Shown: piece after piece, positions 6,929 through 15,357 of the stretch
Layout: every line of letters begins with the position of its first letter
Position numbering within the stretch: the first letter of the stretch is position 1
Source: an uncultured Eubacteriales bacterium
Lineage (GTDB): Bacteria > Bacillota > Clostridia > Oscillospirales > Acutalibacteraceae
Direction of reading: 5' to 3'
Assembly (NCBI GenBank): GCA_900316345.1
Contig: ONCR01000020.1
Span: 1 to 39,943, forward strand
Length of the DNA: 39,943 nucleotides
Made by a program: the position numbers and the translations under genes
Notes under the pieces: generated by a model
Database searches by the model: none
Told to the model about the DNA's origin: nothing
Seen by the model: the letters and a program-made list of their open reading frames with translations, nothing else

Positions 6929-9065
6929 AGAACAGGCCTGTTTTTTCAACGCGCTTTTCAAAGAAGCGAACCGGCTTTTTAACAAGGAATTTAACCCCGA
7001 GCCCGATTATAAGTCCGACAGCTATATAAGCGCAAAGCTTTAATAAATCAATCCAGTAATCGTTAGCATATGTTCCGCAAACGCATTCGCGCATTGCATT
7101 AATAACAAATGTAAATGGCATATACGGATTTAATACTCTGAAGAAGTTTGGTGTAACATCTATAGGGAAGGTGCCACCCGAGCCGCCAATCTGAATAACA
7201 AGAAAGATTATTCCTATAGACTTACCTATATCCCCAAAAGTAAATGTAAGCGAATAAACGAATACGGTAAACGCAACCGCCGCAACCACCCCTGCAAGCA
7301 GGAATTTTAAGGGATGATAGCATTGGATATTAAGGAAGTATAAATCTCCGATACAAATTACGATAGCCTGTACAACCGAAAAAAGAAGGAATGTTGCCAT
7401 TCTTCCGAAATAGCTTTGGTAAATTCTTATTTTGCCGTTGCCGATTTCTTTTTTGCGCTTTACTTCGGTTTTAACTACTGCAATTAAAATCATAGCTCCG
7501 ACCCAAATTGCAAGAGTGCTGTAAAACGGAGCCATTGCCGAACCGTAGTTGTCAATACCGTATACCTTATCCGTGTTTACAATAACGGGGCAGGCGAGAA
7601 ATTCGCCGAGCTGGTCGGTATTTTTACCTGCAACGTTTTTAACGGTGTTAACTATTTCGCTGTCTGCTAAGCCGTCAATCTTTTTTGAAAGGCTGAGTAG
7701 TTGCTTTTTTATGTTTGACAGCAATTTGTCAACTGCTTTTATTAAATCCTCGCCGCTTTTAACAGATGTGTTCATGCTGTCTGCAAGTGTCTTGAGCGCC
7801 GGCAAATCGCCGTTGAGGTCGGTTACCAAATCTCCCGTAACGGTAAGAAGTTCAATAAGAGCGCTGAGGTTTTCGTCGATAATCGGTTTAACATCCTTTT
7901 TGTAGTCTGACTGCATTTCGTTAACGCCCGATTTAAGCCCTTCAAGTTCCTCGATAATCTTATTGATTTCGTTTTTTGTTGCGCCGTTTTGTGCCTTTTC
8001 AATCAAATTTGCAAGTTTGGAAATCTTGCCTATCCTTTTATCAAGCTTATCCGATAACCTGCCAAGCGCAGGAAGTTCAATCGGTAAGAAGCTTTTAATA
8101 TTTTCAAGCGTAGTCTTAACTGTTTCAAGAATAGCTTTAATTGTTAAAAGCTTTTCCTTTGCCTCCGCCAGCGGCTTTGTGGTTTTTTCATCGGCATAAT
8201 CGGTTTTTGTGTTTATAACAGCCACGGCGTTTTCGACTTCAGTATTAACATTTTCAAGCGCCGTGTCAACGGAAGAGGTAATACCGTTAATGCTGCTTTG
8301 AAGCAGCTTAGTCATATCGCCGCCGCTTTCAATAAGATTGTTGCTTTTTTCAAGAACCTCACTAAAATTGTTATCACTGACTATCTTATTAAGACTTTTT
8401 GAAACCGTTATTATGTTTCCAAATCCGTCAATGCTTTTCTGTATTGTATCTATTGAAGAGCAAGCAGTATTAAGCTTATCCTTTAAATCGTCAAAGCTGT
8501 TTGTTACATCGTTTTGGGTAACATCAGCCACAACGTTTATAACTGAGCTTATAACGTTGATTACTGTTGTAACAAAGGATTCGTTAACTTCCTGCTGAAC
8601 GGTTTGAACAACCTTGTCGGTAATCTTTGTTGCTATTGCATTTTTCTTTTCATTTGCATAATAAGTAATCTGAGGTTGTTTAAAATTGCTTGTAACTATG
8701 CTTGTAAGCGACTTCGAAAAGCCTTTAGGAATTTCAATCCCGGCGTAGTATTTACCTGCTTCAATTCCCGAAACCGCTTCTTTTTTTGAAATAAACTGCC
8801 AGTCGATAAGATCGTTTGCTTCAAGATTAGTGCGTATTTGCTTTCCTACATTTATATCAATATCGCGGTAGGTAAATCCCTCGTCCTCTATAACAACGGC
8901 AATCTGCATATTTCCGGTTGAGCCGTAAGGATCCCAGTTCGCAAATATATTAAACCATGCGTAAAGCGAGGGGAGAAGTGCAATTCCGACTGCAAGAATA
9001 ACAGCCATTGAATTTGTAAAAATATTCCTCATGTCTCGTTTGAAAACACAGAATATATTTTTCAT
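6927..9065 (-). CDS. YhgE/Pip family membrane protein (ABC-2-type fold)
   Basis: The protein has 712 residues, in the family's normal range. The N-terminus (MKNIFCVFKRDMRNIFTN, then a helix with LLPSLYAWFNIFANWDPYG) is the diagnostic start of YhgE/Pip proteins. A large extracytoplasmic region (about 40-500), rich in heptads and Asn/Asp/Lys, follows. Five or six membrane helices fill the C-terminus (about 515-700), with the conserved segments FLACPVIVNTDKVYGIDNYG and NPYMPFTFVINAMRE. Family members include the lactococcal phage-infection protein; relatives take part in envelope processes and in export or assembly of secreted proteins. It overlaps the upstream 136-residue gene by 4 bases (ATGA), so the two are co-translated. 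Confidence 0.9.
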   Translation of the reverse strand: MKNIFCVFKRDMRNIFTNSMAVILAVGIALLPSLYAWFNIFANWDPYGSTGNMQIAVVIEDEGFTYRDIDINVGKQIRTNLEANDLIDWQFISKKEAVSGIEAGKYYAGIEIPKGFSKSLTSIVTSNFKQPQITYYANEKKNAIATKITDKVVQTVQQEVNESFVTTVINVISSVINVVADVTQNDVTNSFDDLKDKLNTACSSIDTIQKSIDGFGNIITVSKSLNKIVSDNNFSEVLEKSNNLIESGGDMTKLLQSSINGITSSVDTALENVNTEVENAVAVINTKTDYADEKTTKPLAEAKEKLLTIKAILETVKTTLENIKSFLPIELPALGRLSDKLDKRIGKISKLANLIEKAQNGATKNEINKIIEELEGLKSGVNEMQSDYKKDVKPIIDENLSALIELLTVTGDLVTDLNGDLPALKTLADSMNTSVKSGEDLIKAVDKLLSNIKKQLLSLSKKIDGLADSEIVNTVKNVAGKNTDQLGEFLACPVIVNTDKVYGIDNYGSAMAPFYSTLAIWVGAMILIAVVKTEVKRKKEIGNGKIRIYQSYFGRMATFLLFSVVQAIVICIGDLYFLNIQCYHPLKFLLAGVVAAVAFTVFVYSLTFTFGDIGKSIGIIFLVIQIGGSGGTFPIDVTPNFFRVLNPYMPFTFVINAMRECVCGTYANDYWIDLLKLCAYIAVGLIIGLGVKFLVKKPVRFFEKRVEKTGLF

Positions 9066-9472
9066 TCCTCTTCCTCCTTTTCTGTTTCTGATTCGTTGTC
9101 AATATCATCTGAAAATATATCGTATTCGCCAAATTCGATTTGTTCGTCATTTTCAAGGTAGGGAATAACCTTTGATTCTACAAGGTATTTTGAATAGTCT
9201 GCAATAACAAATACAGTTATGTTAAGAAAAATAACAAGAACCCATGCCTGAAGCCATTGAATTTCGTGGTTTGTTCTGTGGCTTACAGCAATTCCGATAA
9301 GGGTAAATAGAATAAAAATAGCTGCCGCTGTGATTTTACATATTTTAAGTATGCGATTTCCTTTATTGTAATTCTGAATAATTTTTTCCCTCAGGAATTT
9401 GTACTTAAGCGCCATTTTTTCGTTTTCGGCTATCTCTTTTTCAAAAAGAGAAGCCTGATTTTCGGTGCTCAT
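9062..9472 (-). CDS. Small two-TM membrane protein, hypothetical
   Basis: The protein has 136 residues. A charged N-terminal helix (1-45) precedes two hydrophobic helices: one ending FILFTLIGIAVSH, and one reading LQAWVLVIFLNITVFVIA. The cytoplasmic C-terminus is very acidic, ending in ETEKEEEE. Its stop overlaps the YhgE start by 4 bases. It may be a partner or stability factor for the YhgE/Pip protein, which is inference from the operon alone. I do not recognise a named family. A sigma-A-like promoter lies upstream at 9514-9542. Confidence 0.7.
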   Translation of the reverse strand: MSTENQASLFEKEIAENEKMALKYKFLREKIIQNYNKGNRILKICKITAAAIFILFTLIGIAVSHRTNHEIQWLQAWVLVIFLNITVFVIADYSKYLVESKVIPYLENDEQIEFGEYDIFSDDIDNESETEKEEEE

Positions 9473-9513
9473 ATAATCACTTCGCTTTCTTTAGCAAAAA
9501 ATATTTAATATAA

Positions 9514-9542
9514 ATAATATACCTACAATTTTTAAAAATCAA
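9514..9542 (-). promoter_or_regulatory. Sigma-A-type promoter for the YhgE operon
   Basis: On the minus strand TTGATT (9542-9537) and TATTAT (9519-9514) are 17 bases apart in an AT-rich intergenic region. The start codon at 9472 is about 40 bases downstream of the -10. Confidence 0.55.
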
Positions 9543-9596
9543 CTTTTTTTGAAATTATTTTATTTTTGTTTAACTTTTTATAAATTATTATTTTAC

Positions 9597-9625
9597 TTGT
9601 TTTAATACGATAATTGTGTTAAAAT
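9597..9625 (+). promoter_or_regulatory. Sigma-A-type promoter for operon A
   Basis: TTGTTT (9597-9602) and TAAAAT (9620-9625) are separated by 17 bases. The ribosome site AAGGAG and the ATG at 9657 follow. It fires divergently from the promoter at 9514-9542. No other promoter is needed for the five following genes, which are 1-11 bases apart. Confidence 0.6.
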
Positions 9626-9656
9626 ACTATGTTGTATTTTAAAATAAGGAGTTATT

Positions 9657-10223
9657 ATGAGTAATATATTTGAAAAGGCAGTCGTTTTTGCTATGAAAGC
9701 GCACGAAGGCCAAACAAGAAAAGACGGAGGAATATATATTCTTCATCCGCTTGAGGACGCAACAATAGTCGGCACTATGACCAAGGATTTAGATGTGCTT
9801 GCAGCCGCCGTGCTTCACGATACTGTTGAGGACACATCGGTAACTATTGAAGAAATAGCTGAAAACTTTGGTGAGCGTGTAGCTGCCCTTGTAGCGCATG
9901 AAACCGAAAATAAACGCCCTGAGCAAAAGGCAAGCGAAACATGGAAAATTCGCAAGATTGAAAGTCTTGCAGTCCTAAAGGACAGCGGCATTGAAACAAA
10001 AATGCTTTGGCTCGGCGACAAGCTTTCAAATATGCGTTCGCTTGCCAGGGATTACGATAATATAGGCGTTTCTGTTTTTGAACGTTTTAACGAAAAAGAC
10101 CCTGCGCAGCAACTTTGGTATCATTCAACGGTGCTTGAATACTTAAGCGAACTTAATGAATACCCTGCGTACAAGGAGTATAGTGAGCTGATTAATCATG
10201 TTTTTAAAGACAATAAGGAGTGA
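9657..10223 (+). CDS. Small alarmone hydrolase-like HD protein ((p)ppGpp 3'-pyrophosphohydrolase, Mesh1/SpoT-HD type)
   Basis: The protein has 188 residues, the size of stand-alone alarmone hydrolases. It reproduces the SpoT/Mesh1 catalytic pattern: HEGQTRKDGGIYILHP (H30), LHDTVEDT (H54, D55, E58, D59) and GDKLSNMRSL (D121, N125). These correspond to the metal ligands and catalytic Glu-Asp of the hydrolase domain. There is no synthetase, TGS or ACT domain. The expected reaction is Mn-dependent removal of the 3' pyrophosphate of (p)ppGpp; a related nucleotide substrate cannot be excluded. It is first in operon A, 5 bases before the STAS-kinase gene, which suggests that alarmone or nucleotide turnover is tied to the partner-switching module. 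Confidence 0.88.
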   Translation: MSNIFEKAVVFAMKAHEGQTRKDGGIYILHPLEDATIVGTMTKDLDVLAAAVLHDTVEDTSVTIEEIAENFGERVAALVAHETENKRPEQKASETWKIRKIESLAVLKDSGIETKMLWLGDKLSNMRSLARDYDNIGVSVFERFNEKDPAQQLWYHSTVLEYLSELNEYPAYKEYSELINHVFKDNKE

Positions 10224-10228
10224 AAATT

Positions 10229-11356
10229 ATGACAATTTTTCTTAAAGGCAGAATCGATTCTTCAAATGCCGCACAGACAGAAGCAAATATTCTTGAAGAG
10301 ATTAAAGACAATACAGATGAGCTTATAGTTGACGCAGCTGAACTTGACTATATTTCAAGCGCAGGGCTTCGCGTGATTCTTCGCCTTAAAAAATCAATCC
10401 CTGATACAAAGATAATTAATTGTAATTCTGAGGTTTATGAAATCTTTGATATGACGGGATTTACCGAGATGATGAACATTTCGAAGGCCTACAGAAAGCT
10501 TTCGGTTGACGGCTGCGAGGTTATTGGCGAGGGAGCAAACGGCATTGTTTACAGAACCGACCCGGATACTATAGTTAAGGTTTATAAAAACCCCGATTCG
10601 CTGGATGAAATCCATAACGAAAGAGAGCTTGCAAGAAAGGCGTTCGTTATGGGAATTCCTACGGCTATTCCCTATGACGTTGTTCAGGTAGGCGATTTGT
10701 ACGGCTCTGTTTTTGAGCTTTTAAATGCTAAATCCTTTTCAAAGCTGCTTGCAGAAGGCGAGGATGTTGATGAGCTTGCAAAACAGAGCGTTGAAATCCT
10801 TAAAACAATTCATTCAACAATGCTTAAGGAAGGCGAGCTTCCAAGCAAGAAACAGGAATCTGTAAGATGGGCAGAATATGTTAAGCCGTATCTTCCCGCA
10901 GAAATAGGCGAAAAGCTTCTGAAACTGTTTAATGAAGTGCCGGAAACAAACAATATGCTCCACGGCGACTATCACATTAAAAATATTATGCGCCAGGGAA
11001 ATGAAAACCTTCTTATAGATATGGACACCCTTTCAGTAGGTCATCCCGTTTATGAATTATCACAGATGTATCTTGCGTATCTTGGGTTTAGTGAGACGGA
11101 TCCTGACGACGTTAAAAGATTTCTTGGAATTGACCGTGAAACCTCTTTAAAATTCTTTAACAGTTCCCTTAAGTATTATTTTGAAGGTAAGGATGATGAG
11201 TTCATTAAGCAGGCGGTTAATAAGGCAAGAATAATCGGATATACAAGATTGCTTCGAAGAACAATTAAGCGCGCCCCTGAAAAGAAAGATATTATTGATA
11301 ACTGTATTAAACAACTCTGTGAACTTGTAAGTGTAACTGAAACTTTAGCATTCTGA
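10229..11356 (+). CDS. STAS domain fused to an aminoglycoside-phosphotransferase-like kinase
   Basis: The protein has 375 residues. ATG 10229 is preferred to the GTG at 10220 because AAGGAG at 10215-10220 is correctly spaced for it. Residues 1-95 are a STAS domain of anti-sigma-antagonist type with YISSAGLRVI (S44 aligns with the phosphoserine of RsbV/SpoIIAA) and FDMTGF. Residues 96-375 are a kinase of the APH/choline-kinase superfamily (TIGR02172-like): a Gly-rich loop GEGANGIVYR, the VKVYK lysine, HNERE, catalytic HGDYHIKN (D247) and IDMD metal site (D264/D266). The kinase substrate is unknown: it could act on a small molecule or protein, with STAS as the switch interface. It sits 1 base before the symporter gene. 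Confidence 0.87.
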   Translation: MTIFLKGRIDSSNAAQTEANILEEIKDNTDELIVDAAELDYISSAGLRVILRLKKSIPDTKIINCNSEVYEIFDMTGFTEMMNISKAYRKLSVDGCEVIGEGANGIVYRTDPDTIVKVYKNPDSLDEIHNERELARKAFVMGIPTAIPYDVVQVGDLYGSVFELLNAKSFSKLLAEGEDVDELAKQSVEILKTIHSTMLKEGELPSKKQESVRWAEYVKPYLPAEIGEKLLKLFNEVPETNNMLHGDYHIKNIMRQGNENLLIDMDTLSVGHPVYELSQMYLAYLGFSETDPDDVKRFLGIDRETSLKFFNSSLKYYFEGKDDEFIKQAVNKARIIGYTRLLRRTIKRAPEKKDIIDNCIKQLCELVSVTETLAF

Positions 11357-11357
11357 A

Positions 11358-12956
11358 ATGAAAAATTCGATTATAAAGACAAAGTATAAACTGATTCCCG
11401 AATCCGTTGACCTTGTGAGCGAAGACGTTAACGGCTTTTTAACCGCGCTGAAAACGCAAAAAAGAAACGTGCTTCGCACAAGGCTTACTGTTGAGGAAAT
11501 ACTTCTCAGTATGATGGATAAATTCCCAAGCGATAAGGAATTTACATATATCAGAAGTAAGTCTATCGGCAAGCCTTTTATTTCAATTTCATATTCAGGC
11601 GAGGTTTTTAATCCGCTTGAAAAGGATGACGACGATGAATTCGGCGATTTTTCAAGCTCGCTTATTCAAAGCAATGATTACGTCCCCTCCTATAATTACG
11701 ATAAGGGCGTAAACACAATAACGATAAGGCTTGCTAAAAAAGAAACAAACCCGATTTTTAAGCTCCTTTTTGCAATTGTTGCGGCTGTTCTTTTTTCGCT
11801 GATTAAATTTGTAGTACCGCATGACGCGATAGCTTTTATAAAAAATAATGTGCTTGATTCGCTGTATAACGCCTTTCTCGGGCTGATGACTACTATTGAG
11901 GTTCCGCTTGTGTTTCTTTCGGTTACCTGCGGAATTATCGGAATAGGCGACAGTACGGTTTTCGGCAAAATAGGGCGAAAAATGGTTATGCGCTTTGTAA
12001 CCGTAATCCTGTTTTTTACAACCATTGCGGGCGTAGTGTTCTCAATGTTCTTTGTAAGCTTCAGCGACGAAGGAACGGGCGGTGGAATTTCTGTTAAGGT
12101 CGGAATTGATATGCTTTTAGACCTCATTCCCAAAAAGCTTTCAGAGCCTATTTCAAGCGGAAATACCATGCAGGTAGTTTTAATGGCGATTATTATCGGC
12201 GTAACGCTCGTAGTTCTCGGAAGTAAGGCCAAAACCGTTTCAAAGCTTATTAACGAGGGTAATAATATTATCGTTTACATAACGGGCATAATCTCAAAGC
12301 TGCTTCCCGTATTCATTTTTATTGTTATTCTTGATATGATTTGGAGCGGCAACGTTAGGCGGTTTATAAGTATGTGGAAGCCGATAGTTGCCTTTGTTGC
12401 AGTGCTCGCAATTCTTCTTGGGTTAATGATAATGGCGGTTTCAACAAGGGAAAACGTCAGCGCCCAAAAGCTTATGAAGAAAATGCTGCCTACTTTTTTA
12501 ATCGGCTTCGGAACTGCTTCCTCCGTTGCAGCTAACGGTGAATGCTCCGACAGCCTTTACAGAACGATGGGCGTTAACAAGCGATTTGTTGAATTCGGTC
12601 AGCCCGTCGGCGGGGTTGTATTTATGCCGTCAACGGCGATTAACTTTATGGTTGCCGCCGTATATATGGCTTCCTATTACAAAGTAAAAGTTTCTCTTTT
12701 ATGGTTTATTATTGCAATAATGATTTGCACCTTTGTAGCTATTGCAACTCCTCCCGTTCCCGGCGGCGCAATAGCGGCGTATTCCGTAATCTTTGCCCAG
12801 CTCGGAATTCCGACTGAGGCGGTTGCAATTGTTGTTACGCTTGACATTCTGTTCGATTTTATCGCAACGGCGTGTGACGGAGCATTTTTACAGCTTGAGC
12901 TTATAAGACAGGCTGATGAAAATAAAATGTTAAATTTTGATGTTTTAAGAAAGTGA
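11358..12956 (+). CDS. DAACS (dicarboxylate/amino acid:cation) symporter with N-terminal degenerate RsbW-like GHKL domain
   Basis: The protein has 532 residues. Residues 1-125 resemble the anti-sigma kinase domain found at the end of the phosphatase two genes downstream: TVEEILL matches its N box but Asn is Ser (S51), and SYSGEVFNPLEKDD matches its DSGMPYNPLEKED but the G1 Asp is Tyr (Y79). The G2 glycines are gone, so ATP hydrolysis is unlikely. Residues 130-520 are a sodium/dicarboxylate symporter fold with about eight helices plus re-entrant hairpins: FGTASSVAANGECSDSL at HP1 and ATPPVPGGAI at HP2. The usual TM7 NMDGT motif reads MPST, and the substrate Arg of TM8 is absent, so the substrate is probably not canonical glutamate or aspartate. 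The fold is certain; the regulatory role of the extra domain is inferred. Confidence 0.87.
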   Translation: MKNSIIKTKYKLIPESVDLVSEDVNGFLTALKTQKRNVLRTRLTVEEILLSMMDKFPSDKEFTYIRSKSIGKPFISISYSGEVFNPLEKDDDDEFGDFSSSLIQSNDYVPSYNYDKGVNTITIRLAKKETNPIFKLLFAIVAAVLFSLIKFVVPHDAIAFIKNNVLDSLYNAFLGLMTTIEVPLVFLSVTCGIIGIGDSTVFGKIGRKMVMRFVTVILFFTTIAGVVFSMFFVSFSDEGTGGGISVKVGIDMLLDLIPKKLSEPISSGNTMQVVLMAIIIGVTLVVLGSKAKTVSKLINEGNNIIVYITGIISKLLPVFIFIVILDMIWSGNVRRFISMWKPIVAFVAVLAILLGLMIMAVSTRENVSAQKLMKKMLPTFLIGFGTASSVAANGECSDSLYRTMGVNKRFVEFGQPVGGVVFMPSTAINFMVAAVYMASYYKVKVSLLWFIIAIMICTFVAIATPPVPGGAIAAYSVIFAQLGIPTEAVAIVVTLDILFDFIATACDGAFLQLELIRQADENKMLNFDVLRK

Positions 12957-12967
12957 GTGAGGTTTTT

Positions 12968-13264
12968 ATGGAAACATTATTAAACAGAGAAAACGATAAG
13001 CTTGTTATTACCGTTAAAGGCAGAGTTGATACAACTACTGCCCCCGAGCTTGAAAAGGCTATCTTTGATAATATCGACGGTGTCAAGGAGCTTGTTCTTG
13101 ATTTAAAGGATATGCCCTATACATCATCTGCAGGGCTTCGCGTTCTTTTAAAGGGTGAAAAAGCAATGAAGTCGCAGGGTAAAATGACCATTACCAATGT
13201 GTGCGACGACGTTATGGACATTTTTGAAATGACAGGCTTTTCCGATATTCTTACTATTGAATAA
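12968..13264 (+). CDS. STAS-domain anti-sigma-factor-antagonist-type protein (operon A)
   Basis: The protein has 98 residues, a complete single STAS domain of RsbV/SpoIIAA type. ATG 12968 is chosen because GTGAGG lies 5 bases upstream; a GTG at 12953 is the alternative. Key motifs are VKGRVDTTTAPELEKAI, LDLKDMPYTSSAGLRVL with S54 at the position phosphorylated by RsbW-type kinases, and FEMTGFSDIL at the end. In known systems the unphosphorylated form binds the kinase partner. Here the likely partners are the GHKL domain of the next gene and the GHKL-like domain on the preceding symporter. It is followed 5 bases later by the phosphatase/kinase sensor. No sigma factor lies nearby. Confidence 0.92.
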   Translation: METLLNRENDKLVITVKGRVDTTTAPELEKAIFDNIDGVKELVLDLKDMPYTSSAGLRVLLKGEKAMKSQGKMTITNVCDDVMDIFEMTGFSDILTIE

Positions 13265-13269
13265 TTATT

Positions 13270-15294
13270 ATGAAGAAACTAAAAAGCTTACGCTCAAATT
13301 TAGCCTTTAACATAATAAGCGCGGTCGTTTTGCTTCTTGTTGTTTTCAGCCTTATCGTAAGTACAATAGGTTATATCAGCTTTACAAATTCCTTCAAAAG
13401 GGAATACAGCGAATCAACTTATCATATGGCAATAACGGCGGCTTCTCAGGTTAACGGCGATAATATTGAGCAGTATCTTAAGGAGGGCGGAACCTCATCT
13501 GAATTCCTTCAGACTAAGGAATATCTTGATGAATACTGCCTTAAAATGAACGTTTCAATTGTATACGTTATCAAGGTTGACACCACGGATTACGGCCGCT
13601 TTACGTCAATATTTAATTCCGTTGGTGCCGATACCCCTTATTCCCCGTGGGAAATAGGGTATCAGCAGGATGCTACTAATGATGAGTATGCCGGAATATA
13701 TAAGGATATTTACGAAAACGGCCTTGAATACGGAACCGTTTACCGAACAAGAAACCTTAAGGGCGCGCCGCCTCATATAACGACGCTTGTTCCGGTTAAG
13801 GATTCAAACGGCAAGGTGGTAAGCCTTATGTGTATTCAAAGGCCTATGAAGGAGCTGAGGGACGGAAGGCGTCCGTATTTAGTCAACGTTGCAATTTCCG
13901 CAATAGTTCTTTCCGCGCTTGTTGCCGTGGGCTATGCGGTTTACATCCGCAGGGAATTTGTTAATCCGCTTCGGCGCGTTGCCAAAGAAACCGAGCGTTT
14001 CGCAAGGGAAAACAAAAAAGGCGAGGAGCTTGGAACGGTAAGCAGGATTAACGAAATATCAGGTATCGGCTATGCTGTAGATAAGATGGAAACGGATATG
14101 CTAAACTATATCGAAAATCTTACGGCAATTACCTCCGAAAAGGAACGTATCGGCGCTGAGCTGTCTATTGCAAGCACTATTCAGGAAAATTCAATTCCAA
14201 ACCTTTTCCCTGCATTTCCGCACCGTAAGGATTTTGATATCTTTGCTTCTATGACCCCCGCAAAGGAGGTCGGAGGCGATTTTTACAACTTCTTCCTTGT
14301 TGATAATGACCACCTTGCTATGGTTATTGCCGATGTTTCCGGAAAAGGGATTCCCGCTGCGCTGTTTATGATGGTTATTAATATCCTTATCAGCGACAGA
14401 ACGCATATGGGCGGAACGCCTGCGGAAATTCTCACCTTCGTTAACGATAATATCTGCGAGCATAATAAAGCGTATATGTTTGTAACCGTATGGCTTGGTA
14501 TTCTTGAAGTTTCAACGGGTAAAATAATTGCTTCAAATGCCGGCCACGACGACCCTGTCGTCTACCGCAAGGGTAAGGGCTTTGAAGTTGTTAAAAAGCC
14601 CCACAGCCTTGTCGTCGGCGCAATGCAGGGGGTTAAATATAAGGATTTTGAAATTCAGCTTGAAGAGGGCGATAAGATTTTCCTTTATACCGACGGCCTT
14701 CCCGAAGCAACGGATAAGGATAATAATATGTTCGGCGTGGACGGTATGCTCGGCGCGCTTAATCAGTATAAGGACGAAAGCCCCGAGGATATTCTTTTCG
14801 GCGTTAAGAAAAACGTTGACGCTTTTGTTGCGGAGGCGCCGCAGTTTGACGATTTAACCATGATGTGCATAGAGCTTAAAAATGCGGCTGTAAAGAAAAG
14901 CTTAACCGTTGACGCAACCGGCGATAACCTTTCGGCGGTTATGGATTTTGTTGACGCTTTTCTTGAGAAAAACGATTGCCCTATGAAGGTGCAAACACAG
15001 CTTGATTTGTGCGTTGAGGAAATATTTGTTAATATTGCAAATTACGCCTACGGCAATGAAATCGGCAAAGCTGAAATTGAAATTGAAAACAATAACGGCG
15101 AAATAAGTATTACCTTTAAGGACAGCGGTATGCCTTATAATCCCCTTGAAAAGGAGGACCCGGATATAACCCTCTCCGCTGATGAACGTCAGATAGGCGG
15201 TCTCGGTATCTTCCTTGTTAAAAAGAATACCGATAAGGTAACGTATGAATATGAAAACGGCTTCAATGTTTTCACAATGAAGAAAAAAATCTGA
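13270..15294 (+). CDS. Membrane sensor with SpoIIE-type PP2C phosphatase and RsbW-type kinase domains (operon A)
   Basis: The protein has 674 residues. Domain order: TM helix (11-37), extracytoplasmic sensor domain of Cache-like character (about 40-200), second TM (204-226), HAMP-like linker and coiled coil (227-300), SpoIIE PP2C domain (about 310-540), GHKL kinase domain (545-674). The phosphatase has its metal aspartates: D337 in GGDFY, D355 in ADVSGKG, D475 in YTDGLPEA, D527/D528 in QFDDLT. The kinase is intact: E584/N588 in VEEIFVNIANYAY, D618/G620 in DSGMPYNP, and GGLGIFLV at 643-650. It can in principle both phosphorylate and dephosphorylate STAS Ser residues in response to an external signal. 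It is a clear paralogue of the protein at 32407-34518. Confidence 0.93.
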   Translation: MKKLKSLRSNLAFNIISAVVLLLVVFSLIVSTIGYISFTNSFKREYSESTYHMAITAASQVNGDNIEQYLKEGGTSSEFLQTKEYLDEYCLKMNVSIVYVIKVDTTDYGRFTSIFNSVGADTPYSPWEIGYQQDATNDEYAGIYKDIYENGLEYGTVYRTRNLKGAPPHITTLVPVKDSNGKVVSLMCIQRPMKELRDGRRPYLVNVAISAIVLSALVAVGYAVYIRREFVNPLRRVAKETERFARENKKGEELGTVSRINEISGIGYAVDKMETDMLNYIENLTAITSEKERIGAELSIASTIQENSIPNLFPAFPHRKDFDIFASMTPAKEVGGDFYNFFLVDNDHLAMVIADVSGKGIPAALFMMVINILISDRTHMGGTPAEILTFVNDNICEHNKAYMFVTVWLGILEVSTGKIIASNAGHDDPVVYRKGKGFEVVKKPHSLVVGAMQGVKYKDFEIQLEEGDKIFLYTDGLPEATDKDNNMFGVDGMLGALNQYKDESPEDILFGVKKNVDAFVAEAPQFDDLTMMCIELKNAAVKKSLTVDATGDNLSAVMDFVDAFLEKNDCPMKVQTQLDLCVEEIFVNIANYAYGNEIGKAEIEIENNNGEISITFKDSGMPYNPLEKEDPDITLSADERQIGGLGIFLVKKNTDKVTYEYENGFNVFTMKKKI

Positions 15295-15357
15295 AAAATT
15301 GCGTATCGGTATTATTCTTCAAGCAGCAAAAATCAATTTATTTAAGGAGAATGTATT

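Noticed and set aside
15295-15357. Possible riboswitch or terminator between operon A and the L,D-transpeptidase gene
   Set aside because: The 63 bases contain no stable hairpin, no U-tract and no known aptamer motif.
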